A DNA stretch of 64,000 nt from Pelagimonas sp050633425 (GCF_050633425.1 NZ_JBOEGM010000022.1:1-64000); one strand, 5' to 3'. Numbered from the stretch's first letter, positions 17,137 through 26,969 are shown. The notes: generated by a model from the sequence alone, not told the origin. Made by a program: numbers and translations.

Positions 17137-18066
17137 ATGATCTTGTGTTGCGGTGAAGCGTTGATCGATATGATCCCAACGCCCACAAAAGATGGACCAG
17201 ACGGATTTGTCCCCCATACGGGCGGTGCGGTTTACAATACGGCCGTCGCGCTTGGGCGACTTGGGTGTCAGCCCGCAATGCTGACCGGGCTTTCGACCGA
17301 TATGTTTGGCCAACAGCTCAAAGCAGGCCTTGAGGCAAGCAAAGTCGCGACGAACCTGGTGGTCGAGGCGGATCGTCCGACCACGCTGGCGTTTGTTCAA
17401 CTGCGCAATGGTCACGCGACCTATAGTTTTTACGATGAAAACTCAGCCGGGCGGATGCTTGAACTGCAAGACATGCCTGATGTGCCGGACGACGCAGAGA
17501 TGCTGTATTTCGGCGGCATCAGCTTGGCGTGCGAGCCGGGAGCAGACGCCTATGCGGACTTCTTGGCGCGAAACGGCGCGTCTCATGCGGTGATGATCGA
17601 CCCCAACATTCGCCCTGGCTTTATCCAGGACGAAGCCCGCTACCGGGCCCGTTTGGACAAAATGCTGGGCTTGTCTGACATCATCAAGGTTTCGGACGAA
17701 GATCTGGATTGGATTGTGCAAGGCGAGGCTGGTTTGGATGAAAAGGCCGCTGCGCTTTTGCAAAGCGGGGCGTCTCTGATCATTGTGACCAAAGGCGGGG
17801 ATGGCGCATCTGGCTATCTTGCCGATGGCAGCCAGGTTTCGGTTCCGGTCACCAAAGTGCAGGTCGTGGACACTGTCGGCGCAGGCGACACCTTCAATGC
17901 CGGCGTATTGGCCAAGCTGTCCGAACTGGAGCTGCTGTCCAAAGCCAGCTTGAAAAACATGTCTGCCGAACAGGCCGAAACGGCTTTGGCTTTTGGTGCA
18001 AAAGTTGCGGCGGTGACCGTATCCCGTGCCGGGGCCAATTCGCCTTGGGCCCATGAGCTAACGTAA
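17137..18066 (+). CDS. PfkB-family carbohydrate kinase, probable fructokinase
   Basis: This 309-residue cytoplasmic kinase phosphorylates a sugar with ATP. It opens with ILCCGEALIDMIP, has the substrate-binding GGAVYNTAVALGRLG segment near residue 30, and carries the C-terminal PfkB signature DTVGAGDTFNAG near 245-256, where the second aspartate is the catalytic base. The ATG at 17137 is chosen because homologous proteins begin at this strand. The length is normal for ribokinase-fold fructokinases. The exact sugar cannot be read from sequence. It stands upstream of gpmI, but a 120-base gap leaves the operon question open. Confidence 0.85.
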   Translation: MILCCGEALIDMIPTPTKDGPDGFVPHTGGAVYNTAVALGRLGCQPAMLTGLSTDMFGQQLKAGLEASKVATNLVVEADRPTTLAFVQLRNGHATYSFYDENSAGRMLELQDMPDVPDDAEMLYFGGISLACEPGADAYADFLARNGASHAVMIDPNIRPGFIQDEARYRARLDKMLGLSDIIKVSDEDLDWIVQGEAGLDEKAAALLQSGASLIIVTKGGDGASGYLADGSQVSVPVTKVQVVDTVGAGDTFNAGVLAKLSELELLSKASLKNMSAEQAETALAFGAKVAAVTVSRAGANSPWAHELT

Positions 18067-18188
18067 CGAACATCCTGACGCCGAGTGGCAAATTCAGGCC
18101 GGATTTGTTGTGATGCAACTGCCCCCTTCGCATCCGGGGCGGGGGCTGTTAAACAGCGCATAAATCCCCGCAAGCAAGGGCATATTTC

Positions 18189-19697
18189 ATGACCAAACCC
18201 GTTATTTTGACCATTCTAGATGGTTGGGGCCTGTCAGATGACACCTCCGCCAACGCGCCCGTTCTGGCGAAAACGCCAACGATGGATCGGTTGATGGCGA
18301 CGTGCCCCAATGCCACTTTGATCACCCATGGGCCGGATGTGGGCCTGCCGACCGGGCAAATGGGCAATTCCGAAGTTGGGCACACCAATATCGGCGCGGG
18401 TCGGGTGGTTGCGATGGATCTGGGGCAGATTGATCTGGCGATCGAAGATGGCTCGTTCTTCAAGAATGAGGAGCTTCTGGCCTTTGGGGCTGCGGTCAAA
18501 GCGGCCGGCGGGCGTGCGCACCTGATGGGGCTTGTGTCCGATGGCGGCGTTCACGGCCATATTGAGCATATCAAGGCTGCGATCAAAGCTTTGACGGATC
18601 AAGGAGTTGAGGTTGTTTTCCATGCGATCACCGATGGTCGTGATGTCGCCCCAAGTTCTGCCAAGTCCTTTATGGCTGAGCTTGTCCAAGGCCTGCCGAT
18701 GAACGCGCTGATTGGGTCAGTGACCGGGCGGTATTACGCCATGGATCGCGACAATCGTTGGGAACGGGTTGAGACCGCGTACAACGCCATGATCTTGGGG
18801 CAGGGCGAGGCGGCTGCGGATGCCCAAGCGGCCGTGTCTCAGAATTATGCCAAGGAAATCACAGATGAGTTCCTACCTGCGACGGTTATCGGTGACTACG
18901 ATGGGCTCAAATCCGGCGATGGGTTCTTTTGCCTGAATTTCCGCTCTGACCGGGCGCGCGAGATTTTGGCGGCGATTGGGGCACCTGACTTTGATGGGTT
19001 CGACCGAGATCAGGTTGAGCTGTCGGCCTTGTTGGGCATGGTTGAGTATTCCGACGCGCATAACGGCTATATGACCACGGCCTATCCGAAGCGTCAGATC
19101 ACCAACACCTTGGGCCATTGGGTCGCAGAGCAGGGCAAAACCCAGTTCCGTTTGGCCGAGACTGAAAAATATCCGCATGTGACGTTCTTCTTGAACGGTG
19201 GGGTCGAAGTGCCCGAAGCCAATGAGGAACGGTTTATGCCCAAATCGCCCAAAGTGGCGACCTATGACATGCAACCCGAGATGAGCTCCGGTGAAGTAAC
19301 CGAACAGTTCTTGGCGGCGATTGATCACGGCTATGACCTGATCGTCGTGAATTATGCCAACCCCGATATGGTGGGCCATACCGGTGATCTGGGCGCTGCG
19401 ATCAAGGCCTGTGAAGCGGTGGATGCCGGTTTGGGGCAAGTCGTGGCCAAGTTGGAAGAGGTTGGTGGCGCGATGCTGGTGATTGCGGATCATGGCAATT
19501 GCGAAACCATGGTCGACCCGGAAACCGGCGGGCCGCATACTGCGCATACGACCAACTTGGTGCCGGTTGTTCTGTTTGGTGGGCCAGATGGCGCGCAATT
19601 GCGCTCTGGACGTTTGGCCGATGTGGCCCCAACTTTGCTACAAGTGATGGATCTTCCCAAACCCGCCGAAATGACGGGAGAAAGCCTGATTTCGTGA
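18189..19697 (+). CDS. gpmI: 2,3-bisphosphoglycerate-independent phosphoglycerate mutase
   Basis: This 502-residue cytosolic enzyme interconverts 3- and 2-phosphoglycerate in glycolysis and gluconeogenesis using two Mn ions and a phosphoserine intermediate. The alkaline-phosphatase-fold metal motif VILTILDGWG is at the N-terminus, the phosphorylated serine is near residue 61 in MGNSEVGHTNIGAGR, and the later metal ligands are in NYANPDMVGHTG, IADHGNCE and TAHTTN. The length matches the family. A GGGC/AAGG-type ribosome-binding site precedes the ATG. Its stop overlaps the start of the EnvC-like gene (GTGA), so the two are translationally linked. Confidence 0.95.
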   Translation: MTKPVILTILDGWGLSDDTSANAPVLAKTPTMDRLMATCPNATLITHGPDVGLPTGQMGNSEVGHTNIGAGRVVAMDLGQIDLAIEDGSFFKNEELLAFGAAVKAAGGRAHLMGLVSDGGVHGHIEHIKAAIKALTDQGVEVVFHAITDGRDVAPSSAKSFMAELVQGLPMNALIGSVTGRYYAMDRDNRWERVETAYNAMILGQGEAAADAQAAVSQNYAKEITDEFLPATVIGDYDGLKSGDGFFCLNFRSDRAREILAAIGAPDFDGFDRDQVELSALLGMVEYSDAHNGYMTTAYPKRQITNTLGHWVAEQGKTQFRLAETEKYPHVTFFLNGGVEVPEANEERFMPKSPKVATYDMQPEMSSGEVTEQFLAAIDHGYDLIVVNYANPDMVGHTGDLGAAIKACEAVDAGLGQVVAKLEEVGGAMLVIADHGNCETMVDPETGGPHTAHTTNLVPVVLFGGPDGAQLRSGRLADVAPTLLQVMDLPKPAEMTGESLIS

Positions 19698-20812
19698 AGC
19701 GGTTTTGTCTGATACTGGCCCTTTGGGCCGCGCCTTTGGCGGCACAGGATGGCGGTGCGGCAGCGCGTGCCGCGGCCGACGCGCTTGAGGCGGCGGCGGT
19801 TGGATTGGATCAGGCAGACAGCGCACGAGACAGGGTTGCCGCGCTGACTGAAACGGTTCGTGCCTACGAAGACGGGCTGGCTGCGATGCGTGAAGGGTTA
19901 CGTGCTGCGGCCATTCGTGAGACCGAGTTAAGCCGCAAGCTTGATGCCCAAGAGGCGGATGTTCAACAATTACTTGGTGTCTTGACCGCGATGGGTGGCC
20001 AAGCTGAGCCCAAAACATTGCTGCATCCGCAAGGCCCGCTTGGCATGGCTCGGTCTGGCATGTTGGTGGCGTCCGTGACGCCGGGATTGGCGCAACGGGC
20101 GGCGGAACTTGGGCAGGACTTGGAAGAGGTCAGTGCCCTGCGCCAGATTCAACAAGGCGCGGCGCAGACGTTGGAAAAGGGCCTGACGGGTGTCCAAGAT
20201 GCGCGCACTGCTCTGTCCAAGGCCATTGCCGATCGCACGGATTTGCCTCGTCGCTTTACCCAAGACCCGATCAAAACCGCGATTTTGATCTCGGCGGCCG
20301 AGACGTTGCAAGGGTTTGCCTCAGGCCTGTCGCAGATTTCAGAAGACGATGACGCGCCGGTCACCACAACTCGCATTGATGATCGGATGGGGCTGTTGCA
20401 GCTGCCGGTGCGGGGGATCATTCTGCGCAAAGCTGGCGAATCCGATGCGGCGGGGGTGACACGCCCCGGCATTGTGATGGCGACACAGCCTCAGGCCCTG
20501 GTCACAACCCCGGTTGCCGCAACGATCCGATACAATGGTCCGCTCCTTGATTACGGATTAGTTACCATTCTTGAACCACAAGCCGACCTTTTACTTGTTT
20601 TGGCCGGGCTTGATGCCGTTTATGGTGATATCGGCCAGGTTTTGCCCGAAGGCAGCCCCGTTGGGACGATGGGGGGCGTGATGCAGATGAATAATTCGTC
20701 ACCTTCGAGTGAAGGGGGTGGCGCTGAGCGTTCCGAAACGCTCTATATAGAGGTCAGAGAGGGCGAGACGCCCGTCGATCCACTTTTGTGGTTCGCATTC
20801 GACAAGGGATAA
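19694..20812 (+). CDS. EnvC-like murein hydrolase activator with degenerate LytM/M23 domain
   Basis: This 372-residue periplasmic protein starts at a GTG that overlaps the gpmI stop and gives a signal peptide (MKRFCLILALWAAPLAAQ). Residues 25-110 form a long alanine-rich coiled coil. The C-terminal domain (about 265-370) has the outline of a LytM/M23 fold (PVAATIRYNGPLLDYG and LPEGSPVGTMGG), but the zinc-binding HxH is replaced by VLAGL-type residues, as in EnvC, which activates amidases rather than cutting peptidoglycan. The next gene is ctpA, a common alphaproteobacterial pairing that couples cell-wall hydrolase control to periplasmic proteolysis. Confidence 0.82.
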   Translation: MKRFCLILALWAAPLAAQDGGAAARAAADALEAAAVGLDQADSARDRVAALTETVRAYEDGLAAMREGLRAAAIRETELSRKLDAQEADVQQLLGVLTAMGGQAEPKTLLHPQGPLGMARSGMLVASVTPGLAQRAAELGQDLEEVSALRQIQQGAAQTLEKGLTGVQDARTALSKAIADRTDLPRRFTQDPIKTAILISAAETLQGFASGLSQISEDDDAPVTTTRIDDRMGLLQLPVRGIILRKAGESDAAGVTRPGIVMATQPQALVTTPVAATIRYNGPLLDYGLVTILEPQADLLLVLAGLDAVYGDIGQVLPEGSPVGTMGGVMQMNNSSPSSEGGGAERSETLYIEVREGETPVDPLLWFAFDKG

Positions 20813-20818
20813 TAAGGT

Positions 20819-22156
20819 ATGAAGAAATTCGTCATGGCCGCGTTGGGCGGCACATTGGCCTCGGTGGTGGCAACCACACAGTTTGTCGGCCCACTGCTAG
20901 CCCAAGAGGCAGATCGCCCTGCCAGCGTCTATGAACAGCTTGACCTGTTTGGCGATATTTTCGAACGCATCCGGGCGCAATACGTCTCTGAAGTTGATGA
21001 GGCTGATCTGATCGAGGCGGCTATCAACGGTATGTTGACCTCGCTTGATCCGCATTCCAGCTATTTGCCGCCACAGGACGCAGAAGATATGCGCGTCCAA
21101 ACCCGCGGTGAGTTTGGCGGTTTGGGCATTGAAGTCACCCAGGAAGAGGGCTTTGTCAAAGTCGTCTCGCCGATTGATGGCACCCCTGCAGATGCCGCCG
21201 GTATGGAATCGGGCGACTTCATCACCCATGTGGACGGCGAATCCGTTTTGGGCCTGAAGCTGGACGAAGCGGTTGATCTCATGCGCGGCCCGGTTGGGTC
21301 GGAAATCGTGATCACCGTTGTGCGTGAAGGCGAAGAAGAGCCATTTGACGTGTCGATCATCCGCGATACCATCAAACTGACTGCCGTGCGTTCGCGTCTC
21401 GAAGGGCAAACGGTTGTTTTGCGGGTCACCACATTCAATGACCAAACCTTCCCTAACCTTGCTGACGGCCTTGCCAAACAGGTCGAAGAAGCTGGCGGCA
21501 TGGAGAATGTGAACGGCTTTGTTCTGGATCTGCGCAACAACCCCGGTGGTTTGCTGACCCAGGCGATCCGCGTGTCGGATGCTTTCCTTGACGCCGGTGA
21601 AATCGTGTCGACCCGTGGTCGCAACCCTGCCGACGGCGAACGCTTCAACGCCACGCCCGGTGATTTGGCAGAAGGAAAACCCTTGGTCGTTTTGATCAAT
21701 GGCGGGTCTGCCTCGGCGTCTGAAATCGTTGCCGGTGCCTTGCAAGATCACCGTCGTGGTATTGTCGTTGGGACAAAATCTTTTGGCAAAGGGTCGGTCC
21801 AAACCGTGATGCCATTGCGCGGCGAAGGGGCCATGCGCCTGACCACAGCGCGGTATTACACGCCTTCGGGTCGTTCGATCCAAGCGCTGGGCGTTTCGCC
21901 TGACCTCGTGGTGGATCAACCCCGCCGCAGCCCAACGGATGAGGACGAGGATGAAACACCAAACCGTTTCTCCCGCTCCGAAGCGGATCTGCGCGGCAGT
22001 CTCGACAACGATTCTTTGACCGAAGACGAAATCCGTCACATCGAAGAAGATCGTGCCAAGGTCGAAGCGGCGGCCAAGCTGCGCGAAGAGGACTATCAGC
22101 TGGCCTATGCCATCGACATCCTGCGTGGCTTGTCGGTGCTCGGCGAGAAAAAGTAA
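20819..22156 (+). CDS. ctpA: S41-family C-terminal processing peptidase
   Basis: This 445-residue exported serine protease carries an N-terminal signal or anchor (about 1-28), the helical region with SVYEQLDLFGDIFERIR, a PDZ domain (about 95-175, GGLGIEVTQEEGFVKV onward) and the S41 catalytic domain. The serine/lysine dyad is visible: Ser in NGGSASASEIVAGAL near 300 and Lys in GTKSFGKGSVQT near 325. The acidic region near 380-400 (PTDEDEDET) is a low-complexity linker. The substrate is presumably a periplasmic protein such as a cell-wall hydrolase or its regulator. It begins six bases after the EnvC-like gene, and a strong terminator follows it. Confidence 0.93.
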   Translation: MKKFVMAALGGTLASVVATTQFVGPLLAQEADRPASVYEQLDLFGDIFERIRAQYVSEVDEADLIEAAINGMLTSLDPHSSYLPPQDAEDMRVQTRGEFGGLGIEVTQEEGFVKVVSPIDGTPADAAGMESGDFITHVDGESVLGLKLDEAVDLMRGPVGSEIVITVVREGEEEPFDVSIIRDTIKLTAVRSRLEGQTVVLRVTTFNDQTFPNLADGLAKQVEEAGGMENVNGFVLDLRNNPGGLLTQAIRVSDAFLDAGEIVSTRGRNPADGERFNATPGDLAEGKPLVVLINGGSASASEIVAGALQDHRRGIVVGTKSFGKGSVQTVMPLRGEGAMRLTTARYYTPSGRSIQALGVSPDLVVDQPRRSPTDEDEDETPNRFSRSEADLRGSLDNDSLTEDEIRHIEEDRAKVEAAAKLREEDYQLAYAIDILRGLSVLGEKK

Positions 22157-22162
22157 GACAAC

Positions 22163-22188
22163 GGGGCGGGGAAATTCCCCGCCCTTTT
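22163..22188 (+). terminator. Rho-independent terminator after ctpA
   Basis: GGGCGGGG and CCCCGCCC arms form an 8-bp GC stem around an AAATT core, followed by TTTT. It lies seven bases after the ctpA stop and closes the gpmI-envC-ctpA transcription unit. Confidence 0.85.
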
Positions 22189-22272
22189 GCATTGTGGTAA
22201 CTGTTTTGGTGTCCTATCTGGCCTGCGATGCTGGAACGGTATAGCTCTGGTTTAGCTAGAGAAGAGGGCCCT

Positions 22273-22755
22273 ATGACACCTGAAGAGATTGCCAAACTCC
22301 CCTATCGCCAAAACGTCGGCGTGATGCTTGTCAACGCAGATGGACACGCCTGGGTCGGTCAGCGTTTGGATAGTGACGTGCCCGCGTGGCAGATGCCCCA
22401 AGGTGGCATCGACAAAGGTGAAGATGCCCAAGCCGCCGCCCTGCGCGAGCTTGAGGAAGAAACAGGCGTTTCCGCCGATTTGGTGACTGTTGAGGCGCAG
22501 ACAGAGGGCTGGATCGCCTATGATCTGCCTCATGACATTGTCCCGAAAATCTGGAAAGGCCGCTATAAGGGGCAGGAACAAAAATGGTTCTTGCTGCGGT
22601 TTCACGGTTCGGACGACAACATCAATATCGACCTCCCTCATCCCGAATTCTCGAAATGGCGCTGGCTTGCCGCGGATGATGTTGTCGAACAGATCGTGCC
22701 GTTTAAGCGCGGCGTTTATGAGCAAGTCGTAACAGCGTTTCGTGGGTACTTGTGA
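22273..22755 (+). CDS. rppH: RNA pyrophosphohydrolase, Nudix family
   Basis: This 160-residue cytoplasmic Nudix hydrolase removes pyrophosphate from the 5' end of mRNAs and so starts their decay. The Nudix box reads GGIDKGEDAQAAALRELEEE at about residues 40-60 with all catalytic glutamates. The segment YRQNVGVMLVN near the start and WQMPQGG before the box are typical of RppH. The ATG at 22273 follows GAAGAGGG; the earlier in-frame start at 22228 has no such site. The stop overlaps the next start (TGATG). Confidence 0.92.
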   Translation: MTPEEIAKLPYRQNVGVMLVNADGHAWVGQRLDSDVPAWQMPQGGIDKGEDAQAAALRELEEETGVSADLVTVEAQTEGWIAYDLPHDIVPKIWKGRYKGQEQKWFLLRFHGSDDNINIDLPHPEFSKWRWLAADDVVEQIVPFKRGVYEQVVTAFRGYL

Positions 22756-23240
22756 TGCGTGCAATTGTTGCTCTTGCTCTTGGATTGCTGATCATGGCGC
22801 AGCCTGCCTTGGCGCTTAGCTGTCTCAAACCCAATCCAGTGCGCAGCTACCTCGAAGCGGATGCTTCGGAAGAGCGCTGGGGCGCTGTGCTTGGACGGCT
22901 GGATTTTGACGAAGGTCGTTTGCCACCGACTGTCTCTGGCGGCGGGCATTCGGATGTCGATCTGCACGCGCAATTGGTGGGGCATTCGCTGGATGCTGAC
23001 GGTTTCACCAACCCGTTTCAAGGGGCCATAACCCTCAGGATCGTGTGCACGGGGTCATGGTGTGGGCGCGCCCGATCAGGTGGCCATTACCTGATGTTTA
23101 TCAAACGGGAAAAGGGCAAGCACGTTGCCTTCGCAAATCCATGTGAGGCCTGGATGTTTGAGAACCCGCGCAAAAAAGCCCTTCGCGATGTGCAGCGCTG
23201 TTATACGGGCGGCTACTGTCAGCCCGATGATGACGATTAA
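22755..23240 (+). CDS. Small secreted protein of unknown function
   Basis: This 161-residue protein has a signal peptide (about 1-20, ending ALA-LS). The mature part contains five cysteines (LSCLKP, RIVCTGSWCGRA, NPCEAW and others), which suits a disulphide-bonded periplasmic protein, and ends in an acidic tail DDDD. The start ATG overlaps the rppH stop, so it is co-translated with it. I recognise no domain beyond a short beta-rich core with GGHYLMFIK. It ends three bases before the end of the convergent WYL regulator. Confidence 0.75.
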   Translation: MRAIVALALGLLIMAQPALALSCLKPNPVRSYLEADASEERWGAVLGRLDFDEGRLPPTVSGGGHSDVDLHAQLVGHSLDADGFTNPFQGAITLRIVCTGSWCGRARSGGHYLMFIKREKGKHVAFANPCEAWMFENPRKKALRDVQRCYTGGYCQPDDDD

Positions 23241-23243
23241 GCA

Positions 23244-23942
23244 CTAAGGGTGGTTATCACCCTCATCGGCAAAGCGTTTTAGCGCCTCACGCAAAAGGCC
23301 AACACGATGGGGGCGAAACGAGCGCCCCGTTGTTTCGAGATTGGCCATGCGATCAAGGCGAAAGGTCCGAAACGCCTGTCGCAATTGGCATTCGGCCACA
23401 AGACAGTGGCTTTGCTCAAAAAAGATGATGGATAGGGGTTTGACCTCGCGCTGGCTCGGGGCTCCGTTGCGATCCGTATAATCAAAGATGACCTGTTTCT
23501 CTTCCCAACACGCTTTGCGCAGCGCGCTTGCGTCGATTCCTGGAACCGGCGTTTGGGTGAAGCGATGGGCGGTCAGGACTGCGTGTTTCAACCGATGCGC
23601 CTGTTTTTCCGGAAGGCGCGCTTTCAGGCGGGCCATCGCGCGGGATGCGGCCTGAGCCAGAGCCGGATCACCAACAGCCCGGACTTCGCGTAACCCCACG
23701 ACCAGCGCTTCGATCTCTTCATCATCAAAGCTTAGCGGTGGAAGATGCGCGTCTTCTATCAAGGTGTAGCCAAAGCCGGCGGCACCATCGATCACGGCCC
23801 CCAATCCGCGCAAAGAGTCGATGTCTCGATAAAGTGTGCGTTCAGAAACCCCGGTTTCCATCGCCAATTGCCCCGCCGTCACAGGGGGCGGCAGGCGGCG
23901 CAGAGTATCCATCAATTGAAACAGGCGTTCGGTACGAGACAT
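23244..23942 (-). CDS. YafY-type transcriptional regulator with HTH and WYL domains
   Basis: This 232-residue DNA-binding regulator has an N-terminal HTH_11 domain (about 1-60, with TAGQLAMETGVSERTLYRDID) and a C-terminal WYL-type domain (about 135-215). WYL domains sense small ligands or nucleic acids; in this member the central motif is partly diverged (VKPLSIIFFEQSHCLVAEC). The length is typical. It is transcribed alone. Its targets cannot be inferred from the window. Convergent with the small secreted protein gene, with a three-base gap. Confidence 0.88.
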   Translation of the reverse strand: MSRTERLFQLMDTLRRLPPPVTAGQLAMETGVSERTLYRDIDSLRGLGAVIDGAAGFGYTLIEDAHLPPLSFDDEEIEALVVGLREVRAVGDPALAQAASRAMARLKARLPEKQAHRLKHAVLTAHRFTQTPVPGIDASALRKACWEEKQVIFDYTDRNGAPSQREVKPLSIIFFEQSHCLVAECQLRQAFRTFRLDRMANLETTGRSFRPHRVGLLREALKRFADEGDNHP

Positions 23943-24021
23943 GGCAAACCCATACTGCCCAATGGTGACAGAAATTGACAGTGGGAGGGCAGGTGACCCC
24001 GCCCCAGCCCCAAAAGTTTGG

Positions 24022-26310
24022 TTATTTACGTTTGCGCGTCACTTTGCGTTTGGTTTTTGAGCTTTTGATCTTTGATTTGGTGGCTTTGCGGCGCGGTGAT
24101 GCCCCGGTCTTGCGTCGACCCCGGCCATACCCGCGGCCCATGCGGCCACCGGTGCCGCGCTCCATCTCATCGCCGTCAAGCTCAAGCATTTCAAAGGCAA
24201 TGCCGCCAGTGACAGGGGCCGCTTCGATCAGCTTGACCTTGGCGCGCATACCCAAGGCGATAATCCGCCCAGAATTAGAGCCCATCAAGGTACCAGCATC
24301 GCGGTCAAAATCGAAATATTCGTTGCCGAGGGTTGAGATCGGGACAAGCCCATCGGCCCCGGTTTCATCCAGTTTCACAAACACTCCAAATTTGGCGATC
24401 CCGGAAATACGGCCGGTAAACTCAGCCCCCATCCGGTCGCTCAAAAAGGCAGCCAGATAGCGATCGGTGGTATCACGCTCAGCCATCATTGAGCGGCGTT
24501 CTGTGTCAGAGATATGCTGGGATGTGGCCTCAAGCGTTTCAAGATCAATTGGCGATAGACCGTCATCGCCCCAGCCATGTGACGTAATCAGGGCGCGGTG
24601 AACGATCAGGTCAGAATAGCGGCGAATGGGCGATGTGAAATGCGCGTAGTTCATCAGCGCGAGGCCAAAATGCCCAAAGTTCTTGGGGCTGTAATAGGCT
24701 TGGGTCATTGACCGCAAAGTTGATAAGTTTATCAGTTCCGCGTCTTCTGTTCCCGCCGCATCGCGCAGCAATTTGTTCAGATGTTGCGTTTTGAGAACCT
24801 GACCTTTGGCCAGGACCAACCCGGCGCTTTGGGCCGTTTCACGCAGGCTATCGAGCTTATCAACCGGTGGCTCTTCGTGCACCCGGAACAACAGCGGCGT
24901 ATCCTTGGCAATCAAGGTTTCGGCAGCCGCGACATTCGCGAGCACCATGAACTCTTCGATCATTTTATGCGCGTCAAGCCGTTCGGTGAAATCGACTGAT
25001 GTGACTTTGCCATCATCCCCCAAAACAATTTTGCGCTCTGGCAGATCAAGCTCAAGCGGCTGGCGACGTTCCCGTGCAGATCGAAGCGCAGAATAGGCGG
25101 CATAAAGCGGGCGGATCACCGGGACGATCAACTGTTCGGTCCGCTCATTGGGCGCGCCATCCATAGCGGCCTGCACTTCCTGATAGTTCAGCGAGGCAGG
25201 AGAGCGCATAAGCCCGCGCAAGAAGTGATGTGACAGCTTGTTGCCCTCGGCATCCAAGACCATGCGCACAGCCACACAGGCGCGCGGTACGCCTTCATGC
25301 AAACTGCACAGATCCCCCGAGAGGCGGTCAGGCAACATTGGAACAACCCGGTCTGGGAAGTAGCTGGAATTGCCGCGTTTTCGGGCTTCTCGATCCAAAG
25401 CAGAACCGGGGCGCACATAATGTGACACATCTGCAATCGCCACCCAAACGATATGGCCACCGGCATTCTTGGGGTCGTCGTCGGCCTCCGCAAAAACGGC
25501 ATCGTCGTGGTCGCGTGCATCTGACGGGTCAATCGTGACCAAGGGCATATCGCGCAAATCAGTGCGCCCGGCGAGACCAGCGGGTTTCATGGAATCGGCT
25601 TCGATGAGAACCTCTTCGGGGAAATCATCGGGAATGCCATGTTGATGGATCGCGATCAAAGACACAGCACGCGGCGCGGTGGGGTCGCCCAAACGCAGGG
25701 TGATACGTGCCTTTGGCAGTCCCATCCGTCCCTTGGGTCCGGCCTGTTCAGCCTCGACCAATTCGCCATCTTTGGCACCGCCAGTTGCATCATTGGCGAC
25801 CAGCCATTCTTTGTCGCTGCCTTTTTCGATAGGCATGATGCGGCCGCCTTCAGCCCCTTTGCGAAAGATACCAACAACTTTGCTTGGGCTGGTGCCGATG
25901 CGGCGGATCAGCCGCGCTTCGTAGTTGTGGTCTTCGCTATGCACGACCTGAAGGCGTGCCAGAATACGGTCACCTTCGCCAAGCGCCGGGTCCGAGGGGC
26001 GTGGAATAAACAAAACCACCGGCTCCACACCTTCGCCATGCCATTCCAAAGGCCGGGCAAACAGATCGCCGTCATTGTTCGGGGCCAGCACCTGCAACAC
26101 ACTTACTGGCGGCAGGCGGTCGGGGTCTTGATAGGTCTTTTTGCGCTTTTGCAAATGACCTTCTGCCTCCAACTCTCTCAATAGGCGCTTGAGATCAATG
26201 CGGGCGGCCCCTTTGATCCCAAAGGCTTTGGAGATGTCGCGCTTAGAGGTCAGGGTCGGGTTTTCGCTGATCCAATCAAGGATCTCGGGTTTTGTAGGCA
26301 GCTTGGTCAT
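24022..26310 (-). CDS. rnr: Ribonuclease R
   Basis: This 762-residue 3'-5' exoribonuclease of the RNB/VacB family degrades structured RNA. In order it shows an N-terminal winged-helix region, cold-shock-like OB folds, the RNB catalytic domain from about residue 255 (with DPSDARDHDDAVFAE carrying the metal-binding aspartates), a C-terminal S1 domain near 640-725 and a lysine/arginine-rich tail (TKSKIKSSKTKRKVTRKRK). The ATG at 26310 is chosen over an upstream non-ATG start at 26334 because MTKLPTKPEILDW matches the usual family start. Single gene, with the DUF2064 gene ending upstream. Confidence 0.93.
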   Translation of the reverse strand: MTKLPTKPEILDWISENPTLTSKRDISKAFGIKGAARIDLKRLLRELEAEGHLQKRKKTYQDPDRLPPVSVLQVLAPNNDGDLFARPLEWHGEGVEPVVLFIPRPSDPALGEGDRILARLQVVHSEDHNYEARLIRRIGTSPSKVVGIFRKGAEGGRIMPIEKGSDKEWLVANDATGGAKDGELVEAEQAGPKGRMGLPKARITLRLGDPTAPRAVSLIAIHQHGIPDDFPEEVLIEADSMKPAGLAGRTDLRDMPLVTIDPSDARDHDDAVFAEADDDPKNAGGHIVWVAIADVSHYVRPGSALDREARKRGNSSYFPDRVVPMLPDRLSGDLCSLHEGVPRACVAVRMVLDAEGNKLSHHFLRGLMRSPASLNYQEVQAAMDGAPNERTEQLIVPVIRPLYAAYSALRSARERRQPLELDLPERKIVLGDDGKVTSVDFTERLDAHKMIEEFMVLANVAAAETLIAKDTPLLFRVHEEPPVDKLDSLRETAQSAGLVLAKGQVLKTQHLNKLLRDAAGTEDAELINLSTLRSMTQAYYSPKNFGHFGLALMNYAHFTSPIRRYSDLIVHRALITSHGWGDDGLSPIDLETLEATSQHISDTERRSMMAERDTTDRYLAAFLSDRMGAEFTGRISGIAKFGVFVKLDETGADGLVPISTLGNEYFDFDRDAGTLMGSNSGRIIALGMRAKVKLIEAAPVTGGIAFEMLELDGDEMERGTGGRMGRGYGRGRRKTGASPRRKATKSKIKSSKTKRKVTRKRK

Positions 26311-26393
26311 GTCCCCCCGTAACACGCGGAGCAAACAGCGTCATGGCCTATTCGGCCTGTCGTCTTCTATAGGCGGATAATTCCGCATTTGGG

Positions 26394-26969
26394 CTATAAC
26401 TTCGAGAGATCATCGACGGTGTCCACATCGCGCAAGGTCTCAACCAAAGCGACACGCGCGCCAGCAAGGCTTGCAATACTATCGCTCAGTGTGTGTTCAG
26501 ACGACCAACGGACATTGTCAAAAAGCCGGTGTGGGACATGACCACCATTGTGCAGGCCAACCAACCAATAGCCGCCATCTTCAGCCGGCCCAAAAACCGC
26601 ATCATGATTGCCAAGCGCCTCGAAGGCTTTCCATATATTCGGCCGATCAATACCAGGAATGTCGGCTCCGATCACACAGGCCGGGCCGCTCGGGGCATAA
26701 GACAACATCCGCGCCATCCTGTCTCCCAAGTTGCCGCGCCCTTGCGGCCAGCGGGGCAGATGCGCGGGCCAAACCCGGCTTTGCAGCCCGTCGCGGTCCG
26801 GGGCAACCGCCAAAACCACCTGCCAGCGCGGGTCTTGGATACGGCGCAGCAAGGCGGCGGATTGGTGGCGAAACCACCACGCGGATCGTGTCAATCCAAT
26901 GTCACGCCCGAGCCGTGTCTTCACCCGACCAGGGCGGGGTTCCTTGACCATGACAATGACCGTACGCAT
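26394..26969 (-). CDS. DUF2064 / TIGR04282-type glycosyltransferase-like protein
   Basis: This 191-residue protein belongs to the family annotated as arsenosugar biosynthesis-type glycosyltransferase. It begins TVIVMVKEPRPGRVKTRLG, close to the nucleotide-binding opening of the GT-A fold, and has GADIPGIDRPNIWKAFEAL (metal-binding aspartate) and FGPAEDGGYWLVGL in the order expected. The substrate is unknown; no arsM or radical-SAM arsenosugar gene is nearby, so the arsenic role is only a family label. It directly follows the GNAT gene with a one-base overlap. Confidence 0.83.
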   Translation of the reverse strand: MRTVIVMVKEPRPGRVKTRLGRDIGLTRSAWWFRHQSAALLRRIQDPRWQVVLAVAPDRDGLQSRVWPAHLPRWPQGRGNLGDRMARMLSYAPSGPACVIGADIPGIDRPNIWKAFEALGNHDAVFGPAEDGGYWLVGLHNGGHVPHRLFDNVRWSSEHTLSDSIASLAGARVALVETLRDVDTVDDLSKL